Below are positions 8,611-16,102 of a stretch of 24,526 nucleotides of DNA, piece after piece; the stretch's first letter is position 1, and the number at the start of each line of letters is the position of its first letter. This DNA comes from a virus, in IMG/VR virus record IMGVR_UViG_3300043409_001130, positions 1 through 24,526 of that record; one strand, 5' to 3'. The notes beneath the pieces are model-generated. The model saw nothing but the letters and a program-made list of their open reading frames with translations. It did not search any database and was not told where the DNA came from. Both the position numbers and the translations under genes were made by a program.

Positions 8611-8955
8611 TTACTTATTCTTCCAAATGTCTATATCAACCCTGCCCGCTCCGGCTAACCATAAGTCAGGATATGAAGCGGAACTAAAAGTGCCCAGATA
8701 CGTGAACACCCCAGCCCTGACAGTCCGCCTGATTGTATTGGTAGAATTAAAGAACACCGTAGCGGTATCCGTTAAGGCGTAAATAGCTATGTGGTACTCA
8801 CCATATAACTGTGCCATTGAATACAGTGAAGAGCCGTAGGCTGTGTTAATCAATGCGGTTAAAGTCAGCGTATCAGCCGCCAGAGTGCCAGTGAAGTGCT
8901 GTTGCGAATAACCGATTGAGCAAATAAAAAGTAATACGAATAATAGTTTTTTCAT
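8611..8955 (-). CDS. small secreted protein with Sec signal peptide
   Basis: The preferred start is the ATG at 8955, giving MKKLLFVLLFICSIGYSQQ. That is a textbook signal peptide: KK n-region, LLFVLLFICSI hydrophobic core and a likely cleavage after GYS. The mature part is about 95 aa, beta-rich and Thr/Ala-rich (GTLAADTLTLTALINTAYG). An in-frame ATG at 8973 would add six residues and overlap the upstream glycosyltransferase by 13 nt; the start at 8955 leaves a 5-nt gap and a proper n-region. The Cys in the core lacks a good lipobox. An exported protein is odd within a connector/tail gene block. It could act in the periplasm or at the cell surface, or be a moron. Function unknown. Confidence 0.7.
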   Translation of the reverse strand: MKKLLFVLLFICSIGYSQQHFTGTLAADTLTLTALINTAYGSSLYSMAQLYGEYHIAIYALTDTATVFFNSTNTIRRTVRAGVFTYLGTFSSASYPDLWLAGAGRVDIDIWKNK

Positions 8956-8960
8956 TTTTA

Positions 8961-9962
8961 TTATTGATAACATTTTGAAATCATTTCATTAACCTGCCCT
9001 TTGTTTAGCAGTATATCTTGATGCATATCTGTTTTCATACAATCCCTGTTTCTTAAAGTCTTTAGTAATTTCATAGCCTCATTCTTCTTACCCTCTGCCT
9101 TTAGTAACTCCGCCTCGATTATTATGCCTAAATTCTGTATCGGAGCAAGTTTTAAACTGTCTTTAATCCTGTCCCTCGATAACATCTTGTAAAAGTTTGA
9201 ATATTGTTTATATGCATCTGCCAAAAGCACGTGAGCGTGTGCCTGTATATTGCCTGCCATCTTATCCTGAATAGCAAGATTAAAATAATCAATGGCTTTC
9301 TCAATCTGCCTGCCCTGTGCGTAAGCAATACCCAAATAATAATTCTTATACGGGTGTCCCTGATACTCTATCCCGTCAATTACTCTTTGCGTTTTTACCA
9401 TATCGTGTATGTTGTTGTAAAAACCCCAGTGCTCAAACATCAAATCAGTGCCAACAATCCGCAAATGATTAACTTCAAGAAAAGTGTCCACTGTTTCGTG
9501 TACAGGAAAGTCATACTTGATGCCTAAACCGTTACGCCATAACCTTGTTGTTGAACAAGGAACGTCATCTTTGCCCGTTTTATGCACCTGCAAGAGCCGA
9601 AAAGCGTCTGCGTCAGAATAATTGGTAATTAAATCCTCAATCTGTTTGGGATTAACCACCCTTTCATCAGTGTCAAGTATCAAAATCCAGCCTTTAGTGG
9701 ATTTACTTAACGCATAATTACGTGCTACATTGAATAAGAATAAAAACCGGAACTTACTCCATAAGAAAACTTTAAACACAAACCAATTCCTAAACCAACT
9801 CTTGTAATACCTGACATTTTTATATTCAGATGCCAAACTTTTTAAATTCTCTTTTGAGCCTGTATCAAGTAATACAACTTCATCAGCAAATTGGAAGTTT
9901 TCCAGTGCTGGTCTTACCTTGTCAATAGGTTCATTCGTAATTAGATTTATACTTATATTCAA
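8961..9962 (-). CDS. second GT2 glycosyltransferase with TPR-like tail
   Basis: A 333-aa homologue of the 332-aa enzyme encoded downstream. It shares ADEVVLLDTGS (residues 26-36), ARNYALSK (80-87) and ILILDTDE (DxD at 97-99), then a catalytic-domain remainder with HETVD, and from about 205 helical repeats (KNYYLGIAYAQGRQIEKAIDYF) of TPR type. It differs by an aromatic, basic and hydrophobic insertion at about 56-77. The start is TTG at 9962, again in a TTGA overlap with the preceding stop, after GGTGG. The two enzymes are diverged, so this is an old pair and not a recent duplication. Probable donor is a nucleotide sugar; the acceptor could be a virion protein or host envelope. Confidence 0.85.
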   Translation of the reverse strand: MNISINLITNEPIDKVRPALENFQFADEVVLLDTGSKENLKSLASEYKNVRYYKSWFRNWFVFKVFLWSKFRFLFLFNVARNYALSKSTKGWILILDTDERVVNPKQIEDLITNYSDADAFRLLQVHKTGKDDVPCSTTRLWRNGLGIKYDFPVHETVDTFLEVNHLRIVGTDLMFEHWGFYNNIHDMVKTQRVIDGIEYQGHPYKNYYLGIAYAQGRQIEKAIDYFNLAIQDKMAGNIQAHAHVLLADAYKQYSNFYKMLSRDRIKDSLKLAPIQNLGIIIEAELLKAEGKKNEAMKLLKTLRNRDCMKTDMHQDILLNKGQVNEMISKCYQ

Positions 9963-10615
9963 TGTACCACCGGGATAAATTTTAAATCCTGTTTTTCTGA
10001 TTGTGTTATCTCACCATCCCCATCTTCATCGTAAAACGGCTGGAAACCCTGCCATCGGTCTTTATACTTCAATGTCAATTCTTTATACGCCATATCATAA
10101 GCATCATTTTCTGTTACCCGTGCATTCAGCATTATAAGGCTTAACCATTTCAATTTATATAGCTGGTCATAATTATCTGATTCAACCAAGCTAACCGTAG
10201 AGGTCATTGAGCCTGTGTTGGAATACTTGTAATACTGGTATTCATCAGTCAGTAAAAAGGTGCTTGTCCCCGTTGCTGTTAGGCTTGCACTTGTACCGCA
10301 GGTTACAAACGTATCATCGGGGTCGTTAGCACCCGTGATTGTTACAACTGCCGTTGCTGTTACTGTTGATACCACTATGACACATCTGTTACGATTGCCT
10401 ATGTCAGCATTTTCATTTTCATCAACTGTATCCAGAACCAAAGGCGGTCTTAAATTCCTAACCTGAAATCCCCTGTCAACAAAGTCCGCTCTTACTTCAC
10501 TCTCAGCTTGTAATTTCTGATTGCTGTAAGTGGTCTGCCCTGCCCATAGATATACGTCTAATTCGGGATAGTAACCTGATAAATCAGCTTGAAGTATATA
10601 ATTTTTTAATGCCAT
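9959..10615 (-). CDS. head-tail connector-like protein with EF-hand loop
   Basis: 218 aa. The N-terminal part (about 1-50, LQADLSGYYPELDVYLW ... SEVRADFVDRGF) and the C-terminal part (about 145-195, YDQLYKLKWLSLIMLNAR ... AYKELTLKYKDRW) are helical and resemble head-tail adaptor proteins. Between them (about 75-140) lies a Thr/Val-rich beta segment that looks like an inserted domain. Residues 196-207, DEDGDGEITQSE, are a perfect EF-hand calcium loop (ligand positions 1, 3, 5, 7, 9, 12 are D, D, D, E, T, E). Gene order (after capsid and cement genes) supports a connector. Its ATG lies within the end of the 55-aa ORF upstream (10-nt overlap). Confidence 0.55.
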   Translation of the reverse strand: MALKNYILQADLSGYYPELDVYLWAGQTTYSNQKLQAESEVRADFVDRGFQVRNLRPPLVLDTVDENENADIGNRNRCVIVVSTVTATAVVTITGANDPDDTFVTCGTSASLTATGTSTFLLTDEYQYYKYSNTGSMTSTVSLVESDNYDQLYKLKWLSLIMLNARVTENDAYDMAYKELTLKYKDRWQGFQPFYDEDGDGEITQSEKQDLKFIPVVH

Positions 10616-10773
10616 AATCTTTTAAAATATTGTTTTAAATAATCAGCCCAAATAGTAACCGTTTTATAATTCCTGCCATCGAATCCAAATGTAATCACAT
10701 AATTCATATCCGTTAATTGCCGTATGCTAATAAATCTATTGCGTAACACACGATATTTGTTGTCTATTTTCAT
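10606..10773 (-). CDS. small basic protein, 55 aa
   Basis: A 55-aa ORF beginning MKIDNKYRVLRN and ending KQYFKRLWH, rich in Arg, Lys, Tyr and Phe. It fills the interval between the cement gene's terminator and the connector gene and overlaps the connector ATG by 10 nt. The ATG follows directly on the terminator's T-run (TTTTAAAATG), so it is read only by transcripts that pass the terminator. No family recognised. It has no SD, which lowers certainty. Confidence 0.5.
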   Translation of the reverse strand: MKIDNKYRVLRNRFISIRQLTDMNYVITFGFDGRNYKTVTIWADYLKQYFKRLWH

Positions 10774-10776
10774 TTT

Positions 10777-10799
10777 AAAAGGGGGAGGTTTCCCTCCCC
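10777..10799 (-). terminator. intrinsic terminator after the cement gene
   Basis: On the minus strand GGGGAGG-GAAA-CCTCCCC forms a 7-bp GC-rich stem closed by a GNRA-type GAAA tetraloop, followed by C and four T. It lies 8 nt after the stop of the cement gene. The short U-tract suggests partial termination, which would reduce expression of connector and tail genes relative to capsid and cement. Confidence 0.75.
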
Positions 10800-10807
10800 G
10801 ATTAAGT

Positions 10808-11203
10808 TTAGTTTACAGGTGCTGTCGCGAATGCTGTGATTGTGCAAGCTGAAGCTGCTGAACCTGTTAAGGTATAACGCAGTCTTACAAACTTTGCCAC
10901 ATCTGCGGGCAGTGTAAAATGTTTCTCGAAATTAGCCGAACCCGTTACAGCCGTGCTAATGTCCTGTACAAATGTAGTCGGAGCGGTTGCTGAACCTGCG
11001 GCTACTTCAACTAAAATAGTTGAGGCGGCTGTTGCCGTGATACCCTGAACCTGAACCACTACCTGTATAGGTTTACCCTTACCCATCTGTGTTGAACCCA
11101 AATTGAGTTCTGACGAGTAAGTGGCGGTTGTTACCGTTAGAGCTACTGCATTGGAAAATGCTAAATCCAAGTCAAACGCTCTGTAATATTGGTCTAAAGC
11201 CAT
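10808..11203 (-). CDS. Bbp16-like capsid cement (decoration) protein
   Basis: A 131-aa beta-sandwich-type protein. An N-terminal region (ALDQYYRAFDLDLAFSNA) is followed by the characteristic stretch LNLGSTQMGKGKPIQVVVQV (residues about 33-52) and Thr/Ala-rich strands. This matches the pattern of Bordetella phage BPP-1 Bbp16-type cement proteins, which trimerise on the capsid surface and stabilise the expanded head. It lies 15 nt downstream of the capsid gene, as in that family. The SD (AAGGAGGAAATAATAAAATG) is the strongest in the window, in keeping with high copy number. A GC-rich terminator follows. Confidence 0.8.
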   Translation of the reverse strand: MALDQYYRAFDLDLAFSNAVALTVTTATYSSELNLGSTQMGKGKPIQVVVQVQGITATAASTILVEVAAGSATAPTTFVQDISTAVTGSANFEKHFTLPADVAKFVRLRYTLTGSAASACTITAFATAPVN

Positions 11204-11218
11204 TTTATTATTTCCTCC

Positions 11219-12154
11219 TTACTCTGTGTTAGTGATATTTTCATCGATTAAGATGGGAATGCCGTCATAGGTTAAGATACCTTTTTTAAGTTCGGTATCC
11301 TGTGCCTGATAATAGATGGTTGATTTCAAACCCTTTAACAGGGTCTTACCTGTTTTATTAACAAGTATTACGTCAGGTGAAAACGGGAACATCTGGTCTA
11401 TGATTGCATCAATGTTAGCCGCAGTCGGAGCTATGGCTGAAGTTAAGCTCTTATATCTGCCAACTGACCTTGTATCATAAACTGCAAGTCCTGCCATCCA
11501 CTGTATCTTTGATACATAGCCGTAGAACTGATTTGTTGCACCGTTATCAGTAATTAATTCTCTGCCCATATCTTCAGCGGAAAGCGTCATTGATTGAACA
11601 CCCTCTACGCCTCTTATCCTGCCCTGCAATGTATTAGCGTCAGCAAATGATACAAAGTAAATCGAGGTTGAAGAACCCGAAGCACCTGTACCTGCCTGAA
11701 CTGTTGCCACAGCAGTCGAAGATAAGATTGTTGATAAACCGTCAAACTGCAAAGCGTTTGTTGAACCTGCTCCATAATAAACATCGGAGGCAAACAAATT
11801 GCCAACGGCTGCTATGTGTGAAGCATCTTCTTCATTACGCAAAGCGTTCACGCCCTCTGCGTACATCATTGCCTCTACCTCATCAACAACTGACCGCGAT
11901 TCGTAAATTTTCGTTTCGTAGGTTGTTTGTATGATTTGAGATTTGGAGGCAGCTATACCCTGATTAAAGCCCCTGCGTGAAGCTGTGGGTAATCCCACAC
12001 GGGTCTTTACTCTGTAAGAATTACCCACAATAGTTCTGAATGGAAGTCTTTCAACTAAGGCGTTAGCCTGAGCCATAGATTCCACCAAACCCACTGATCT
12101 GTCATTCCCTGACCTTTTAGCAAGGTCTAATAGTGTTAATTTAGTAGTTGCCAT
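11219..12154 (-). CDS. major capsid protein (HK97 fold, Bbp17-like)
   Basis: 311 aa. The start MATTKLTLLDLAKRSGN, then IVGNSYRVKTRVGLPTA, RRGFNQGIAASKS (about 60-72) and an E-loop/spine-helix region (ESRSVVDEVEAMMYAEGV) follow the layout of HK97-fold coat proteins found with Bbp16-type cement proteins. The A-domain includes FSPDVILVNKTGKTLLKGL. It is encoded after the scaffold and before the cement, the standard order. The leader before the ATG is A-rich with no SD, which is surprising for the most abundant virion protein. A mature N-terminus created by protease is not indicated, since no protease gene is present. Confidence 0.85.
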   Translation of the reverse strand: MATTKLTLLDLAKRSGNDRSVGLVESMAQANALVERLPFRTIVGNSYRVKTRVGLPTASRRGFNQGIAASKSQIIQTTYETKIYESRSVVDEVEAMMYAEGVNALRNEEDASHIAAVGNLFASDVYYGAGSTNALQFDGLSTILSSTAVATVQAGTGASGSSTSIYFVSFADANTLQGRIRGVEGVQSMTLSAEDMGRELITDNGATNQFYGYVSKIQWMAGLAVYDTRSVGRYKSLTSAIAPTAANIDAIIDQMFPFSPDVILVNKTGKTLLKGLKSTIYYQAQDTELKKGILTYDGIPILIDENITNTE

Positions 12155-12167
12155 TTTTTGTTTTTAA

Positions 12168-12683
12168 TTAATTATTCTCTTTATATGATACCACATATTT
12201 AGGCTTGTTATCTTTAGGAGGTGGGGGATTCCCTTTGTGATTCCCCGATGCCGGATTAAACTTACCCTCAATGTGCATTTCAACGAACTCTTCTAAAGCC
12301 TCCAGCGTGGTCATCTGCTCTGCTAACTTCTTGACTTTTGCGTCAGTCAGTTTAGCGAGTAATGATTCACGTTTGGATTTTTCATAAGTAGTCCATTGTT
12401 CGGCAATTAATTTTAACTTTTCCTTTTCTGCCCGTTCTATTTCTAATTCAGTTAAGCGTTCATTGGCTAATTTCTCAAACTCACCTTTGGCTTCCGCCTG
12501 TGCGTCTTCAATCTCTTTTAATTTACGCTTTGCTTCATCACGTTCCTTTTTCACTTTGTCAAAGTGTTCTGGATTGTTCGGAATCTTTGCGAGCTTTTCT
12601 TCAAGTTCAGTTACTTTTAATGCCTGTTCTGTTAGCTTTGCTTCCGCTTCGGCTAATTTGGCTTCCGCCGTTTCTTCTGCCAT
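12168..12683 (-). CDS. capsid scaffold protein
   Basis: 171 aa, extremely charged, Ala/Glu/Lys-rich coiled coil over about residues 5-120 (for example EAKLAEAEAKLTEQALKV and KKERDEAKRKLKEIED), then a short helix (TLEALEEFVEMHIEG) and a Pro/Lys-rich basic tail (GNPPPPKDNKPKYVV) that could bind coat protein. Composition, size and position directly upstream of the capsid gene are those of phage scaffold (GP20-type) proteins, which fill the procapsid and leave on maturation. GGAAGGG lies about 8 nt before the ATG. Confidence 0.85.
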   Translation of the reverse strand: MAEETAEAKLAEAEAKLTEQALKVTELEEKLAKIPNNPEHFDKVKKERDEAKRKLKEIEDAQAEAKGEFEKLANERLTELEIERAEKEKLKLIAEQWTTYEKSKRESLLAKLTDAKVKKLAEQMTTLEALEEFVEMHIEGKFNPASGNHKGNPPPPKDNKPKYVVSYKENN

Positions 12684-12704
12684 TTCTTTACCCTTCCGAG
12701 TTAG

Positions 12705-12893
12705 TTATTTATATGATATTTCATTATCCATTTCCACAATCTGCTCAGACAAGACCTCAATCATTAGATTCTTGTCCGCTTTGATTGCCTTGATTCCCTT
12801 TATCAGCGTTTCCGCCGTTTCCTGTGTTGTTGAATCCCGTGCCTGTATTAGGGTCAGCACTTTCTGTTTTAAATCTTGCTTTAAGTTCTGCAT
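12705..12893 (-). CDS. possible small helical protein overlapping the portal 3' end
   Basis: A 62-aa ORF whose first 137 nt overlap the portal gene in another frame. It is almost entirely helical and charged (LKQKVLTLIQARDS, AIKADKNLMIEVLSEQIVEM). A good SD (AGAAGA) sits a few bases before its ATG, and its stop lies 21 nt before the scaffold start, filling an otherwise empty gap. In the portal frame the overlapped part encodes a low-complexity Gly/Asn tail, as expected if the second frame is the constrained one. It could be a scaffold accessory or a minor head protein. It may also be a chance ORF. Confidence 0.45.
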   Translation of the reverse strand: MQNLKQDLKQKVLTLIQARDSTTQETAETLIKGIKAIKADKNLMIEVLSEQIVEMDNEISYK

Positions 12894-14256
12894 TTTCTTC
12901 TAATTGTTTAATAGCTTGTTCAGTTGTTAAATCAGGGTCTTCAGCCTGCAAGTAATCTACCTTAGATTTCAAACCCTGTTCAAGTTCAAATGTCCATTTA
13001 TTAACCTTGTCAGATTCATTCAATGGAGTAGTCTTTTCAATAAAATTAACCTTAAAAGTTAAATTCTCATTTAGCTTTTCAGCAGCGTGATAATTGTAAA
13101 CTGCCAGCACTTTTTTATATAGTTTCTCTTCAAAGTCAATTAGCGTAATCTTATCTTCCTGCTGTTGTAACTCCAACTCTTCCATATCGAGAGCCTTTGA
13201 AATGCCGGGTGCGTTTGTGTTTTCCGTTGCTGTTTGAGCAGATAAACCTTTTAAGTTAGCAATTCTTTCGTAGTTAGTCTTTAACGCTAAATCCAATTCA
13301 GTCAACGGTGCTTGCGTTGCCACTGATTCAATCGAGGGCTGTACTTGTTCAGGCTTAACATTGTTAGCCGTTAAGATCATACCCGGCGTTAAGGGAATCT
13401 GCTCTGAAGTACCAAAGTTAATAGCGTATATAATACCCAGCCCTTGCAATATCCTGACGTATATGTTGTTGTTTGCTTCAATATCGTGCCAGATATTCTG
13501 GTCGGTTAAATCCATCATACCTATACCGTAGTAATCCTGCCCTTTGTTAAAGCGTAATTCCTGCGAGGGGATTACTTTATATGGATTAAGCATATCGAGA
13601 TTGTCATCTGATACAGCTTTTTTCTCGAATATGGTAACAAACTCTTTAACCCCGTTCAGTGTGGTTTCCAGTGTACCAGTAGCCACCATATAATAATGCT
13701 CGTCTTTAGTCCATACCTCCATAGCATCTACCTCTTCACCGTTAATCTGTGGTAACAAGATGTCAAATGCAATCAGGTCTTTATAATAAACATTTTCAAA
13801 GTTGCTCCATACCGTAAAGAAATTGGGTGTCCATATATCGAACTCTAACTGGTCAGTAACTGTACGCCAAACAGGTTTCACTTCTACAATGTTCATAAAC
13901 TTTGCAGCCCTGTACCATTCAATCTGACACTGACCCACCCCCGCCTGCTTGTAAACCTCATTCAGTAATTCGGTCTGCTCTTCATCAATATCGCCATCAT
14001 CTTTAACCAAATAACGGTCAATGCCTGAGTGATACACTTTGCAAATGTTCTTTAATATCTTACCCACTAAATCAATGTGGATATTCTTTAACATTCCAGC
14101 GGTCTTTGAGCTGAACATACCGTTAGATGTCATATAATCGCCCTGCACTTCTTTTATCTCTTCGGTGTCGTTCTGCAATAGATTATACATTATCCAAGCA
14201 GTAGCCTTACGGTTCTTGTCTGATTCGATTAATGTCTTAACGTAATTTATGTCCAT
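12757..14256 (-). CDS. portal protein (SPP1 gp6-like)
   Basis: 499 aa. It is helical at the N-terminus (residues 1-70), followed by the portal core with mixed beta (DQLEFDIWTPNFFTVWSN) and the long helical part with ANLKGLSAQTATENTNAPGI around 330-350, where SPP1-type portals have their channel region. The C-terminal 40 residues are a low-complexity Gly/Asn/Gln tail. It forms the dodecameric DNA-entry ring and binds the terminase encoded just upstream. The terminase TAA and portal ATG share a base (TAATG). Order terminase, portal, scaffold, capsid supports the call. Confidence 0.8.
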   Translation of the reverse strand: MDINYVKTLIESDKNRKATAWIMYNLLQNDTEEIKEVQGDYMTSNGMFSSKTAGMLKNIHIDLVGKILKNICKVYHSGIDRYLVKDDGDIDEEQTELLNEVYKQAGVGQCQIEWYRAAKFMNIVEVKPVWRTVTDQLEFDIWTPNFFTVWSNFENVYYKDLIAFDILLPQINGEEVDAMEVWTKDEHYYMVATGTLETTLNGVKEFVTIFEKKAVSDDNLDMLNPYKVIPSQELRFNKGQDYYGIGMMDLTDQNIWHDIEANNNIYVRILQGLGIIYAINFGTSEQIPLTPGMILTANNVKPEQVQPSIESVATQAPLTELDLALKTNYERIANLKGLSAQTATENTNAPGISKALDMEELELQQQEDKITLIDFEEKLYKKVLAVYNYHAAEKLNENLTFKVNFIEKTTPLNESDKVNKWTFELEQGLKSKVDYLQAEDPDLTTEQAIKQLEENAELKARFKTESADPNTGTGFNNTGNGGNADKGNQGNQSGQESND

Positions 14257-15593
14257 TATCTTCTGCCTATTTCTGTTTTAGGTAAACCGTGAACAGGGTA
14301 TTCGTAATCATTATAATAATCAACCGCCCTGCACGAATGACCTCTTAACGGATCTCTATTGTCTAACTCCTTTGAGTTGGATTTCCAAATACAATACTCC
14401 CAGTCTTTCAATAATGATTCACAATCTTTAGGGTTAATAAACTGTTTTCTCGTTCCCAACGCATTGCATAGCTGTGCGTTTGTAGCCCCAATTGAATCGC
14501 GGATGGATAAACAGGGCTTTATCCTGAGTTCAATATTTGTTTTGTTATGGAAGTAGTTCTGTATTATCTCCCAGTCATTGAAGCTGGAGTTTGAAGTGTG
14601 TTTCCTTCCTGCATAATCACCGTAAAAGTTTACTCTTGCCGGGTATGTTTCCAAAGTCTTAAAATAGTCGTCCAATATACTGCACATTGTTTCGGTGTTT
14701 GTGTACTGATATGATAATGACTTGACCCACACCGTATTATCTATATTGCGGTCATTGAATCTTTGTCCCACTACCCAGCTCATTGGGTTTTCAGTAGCAT
14801 TAAAGTCGCAAGCAACTATAACGGGCAGGTTAGGATTAGTCTTATACTCACGATTGTTTAACAGATTGTATGCATAATACGGATTGCCTGATTCGGTTTC
14901 AAATGATGCTAAATACTCACGCTTGTAATCCTGCTCTGATAGGTTAGACTTTGCATTAATCAATTGCTGGTCATCAAGTATATCCTCCGCAGTCCAATGG
15001 TAACTCCCCCAATTAGCCAAACCATTTACACCTTTTAGGTAGTCGTCATAAAAATGGTTCTTCCCTAACGGTCTGCCCTCTTTGATACACCACCCGTAAG
15101 TGTCGTTTATCATAGGTTCAATTGATTCTGAATAAACATCGGGGTCACATTCCTGATATTCGGTTATCACTATACCGTGCATTAACTGACCCTGAATACG
15201 CTTAAACTCTTTTAATCCCACTACACGCAGAACCGAACCGCCATTGAACTCAATCTTCATCCCTGTTTCATTAATCTTCTTGACACACCAGTTAGGGCTT
15301 AACTTCTTTAAATCATCCCAGAATATTTCCCTGCTTTGGCTTAATGTCGGAGCACCTGCGTAATAATGCTTGTCTGTATTGTTTATGCACTCTTTAATCA
15401 AATAACGCTTGGCAAATCGTTCAGTCTTGAATGACCGCCTTCCAGCCGCAACCACTACATTCTGATAAGTCTTGTTAAACAAGTCCGCTTTGAGCTTAAT
15501 CTGTACAGGGTGATTAACCGCCTTTGGATTAATGTCAAACCATCTCGGTGTCAGTAGTGTGCTCAATATCAGTATGCTAAAGATTATGTTCAA
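14256..15593 (-). CDS. terL: terminase large subunit
   Basis: A 445-aa DNA-packaging motor. Walker A is the variant GRRSFKT (51-57; the usual Gly before Lys is Phe). A downstream GAPTLSQSREIFWDDL segment and a Walker B-like GIVITEYQ follow (140-147; the catalytic Glu is E145, the usual preceding Asp is Thr). The C-terminal RNase H-like nuclease shows its acidic residues at D263 (ACDFN), D326 (YGDYAGR) and D425 (AVDYYND). The longest frame starts at TTG 15593, 17 nt inside the small-terminase gene. Its first 14 residues are hydrophobic and atypical, so a slightly later start (for example the TTG near residue 10) is possible. Confidence 0.9.
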   Translation of the reverse strand: MNIIFSILILSTLLTPRWFDINPKAVNHPVQIKLKADLFNKTYQNVVVAAGRRSFKTERFAKRYLIKECINNTDKHYYAGAPTLSQSREIFWDDLKKLSPNWCVKKINETGMKIEFNGGSVLRVVGLKEFKRIQGQLMHGIVITEYQECDPDVYSESIEPMINDTYGWCIKEGRPLGKNHFYDDYLKGVNGLANWGSYHWTAEDILDDQQLINAKSNLSEQDYKREYLASFETESGNPYYAYNLLNNREYKTNPNLPVIVACDFNATENPMSWVVGQRFNDRNIDNTVWVKSLSYQYTNTETMCSILDDYFKTLETYPARVNFYGDYAGRKHTSNSSFNDWEIIQNYFHNKTNIELRIKPCLSIRDSIGATNAQLCNALGTRKQFINPKDCESLLKDWEYCIWKSNSKELDNRDPLRGHSCRAVDYYNDYEYPVHGLPKTEIGRR

Positions 15594-15972
15594 TTTGCGT
15601 ATTTGCCTGTTTCTTTAAACTTAGTAATTCCGCATCAGTTAATTGCATTTGATTCTCTGTATCACGCCATCCAAACCTGTTCTTCATATTCATATACCAT
15701 AATACGGGTGAAAATGTCTTATCTCTTAATGCTATCCTGCCTTGTTTCTCCCACCACGCTTGAGATAAATCTTTGCCTTTTTTTATGGTTTTTGAAAATT
15801 CTGGCTCTTCATTTATCCATCTTGTCCATAAATCAGTTGAAAATGAACCGGAAACATCATACAGCCACGCCCTTATCTCTACATCAGAAGCACCTTCTCT
15901 ATAAAGGTCTAATATACTTTTCTGCCATTTATCGGGTAAAACATCAATATTCTTTTTCGGTCTGCCAGCCAC
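15577..15972 (-). CDS. terS: terminase small subunit
   Basis: 131 aa. It begins with a GTG (AGRPKK basic N-terminus), then a helix-turn-helix (KSILDLYREGASDVEIRAWL) and the family signature FSKTIKKGKDLSQAWWEKQGR with WYMNMKNRFGWRD. It recognises the packaging site and hands DNA to the large subunit. AGATAGGA lies about 13 nt before the GTG. The gene follows the 42-codon ORF immediately (its TAA ends one base before this GTG) and overlaps the large subunit by 17 nt. Confidence 0.85.
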   Translation of the reverse strand: MAGRPKKNIDVLPDKWQKSILDLYREGASDVEIRAWLYDVSGSFSTDLWTRWINEEPEFSKTIKKGKDLSQAWWEKQGRIALRDKTFSPVLWYMNMKNRFGWRDTENQMQLTDAELLSLKKQANTQIEHNL

Positions 15973-15973
15973 A

Positions 15974-16102
15974 TTAATTTAATCCTATCTCAATAACAAT
16001 TACTTCGGCATAAAGCACGTGGTCAACATAAGCCACATTGCTAAATGCGTAAAACCTAAAAGGTATGTTATCTTCGATTATTATTTCTTCTTCGTATTCC
16101 AT
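15974..16102 (-). CDS. possible 42-aa acidic peptide before terS
   Basis: A 42-codon ORF, N-terminus MEYEEEIIIEDN, C-terminus VIVIEIGLN. It is acidic, strand-prone and ends one base before the terS GTG, so it could be a small protein or a leader that couples translation into terS. No SD; an 8-T run lies just before its start. No family recognised. Confidence 0.4.
   Translation of the reverse strand: MEYEEEIIIEDNIPFRFYAFSNVAYVDHVLYAEVIVIEIGLN

Noticed and set aside
12463-12903. Long plus-strand ORF of 146 codons opposite the scaffold gene
   Set aside because: Shadow of a codon-biased coiled coil; Ser/Phe-rich translation, no SD and opposite to all other genes.
15603-15977. Plus-strand ORF of 124 codons opposite terS
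   Set aside because: Antisense to a clearly conserved gene, with no protein-like composition.
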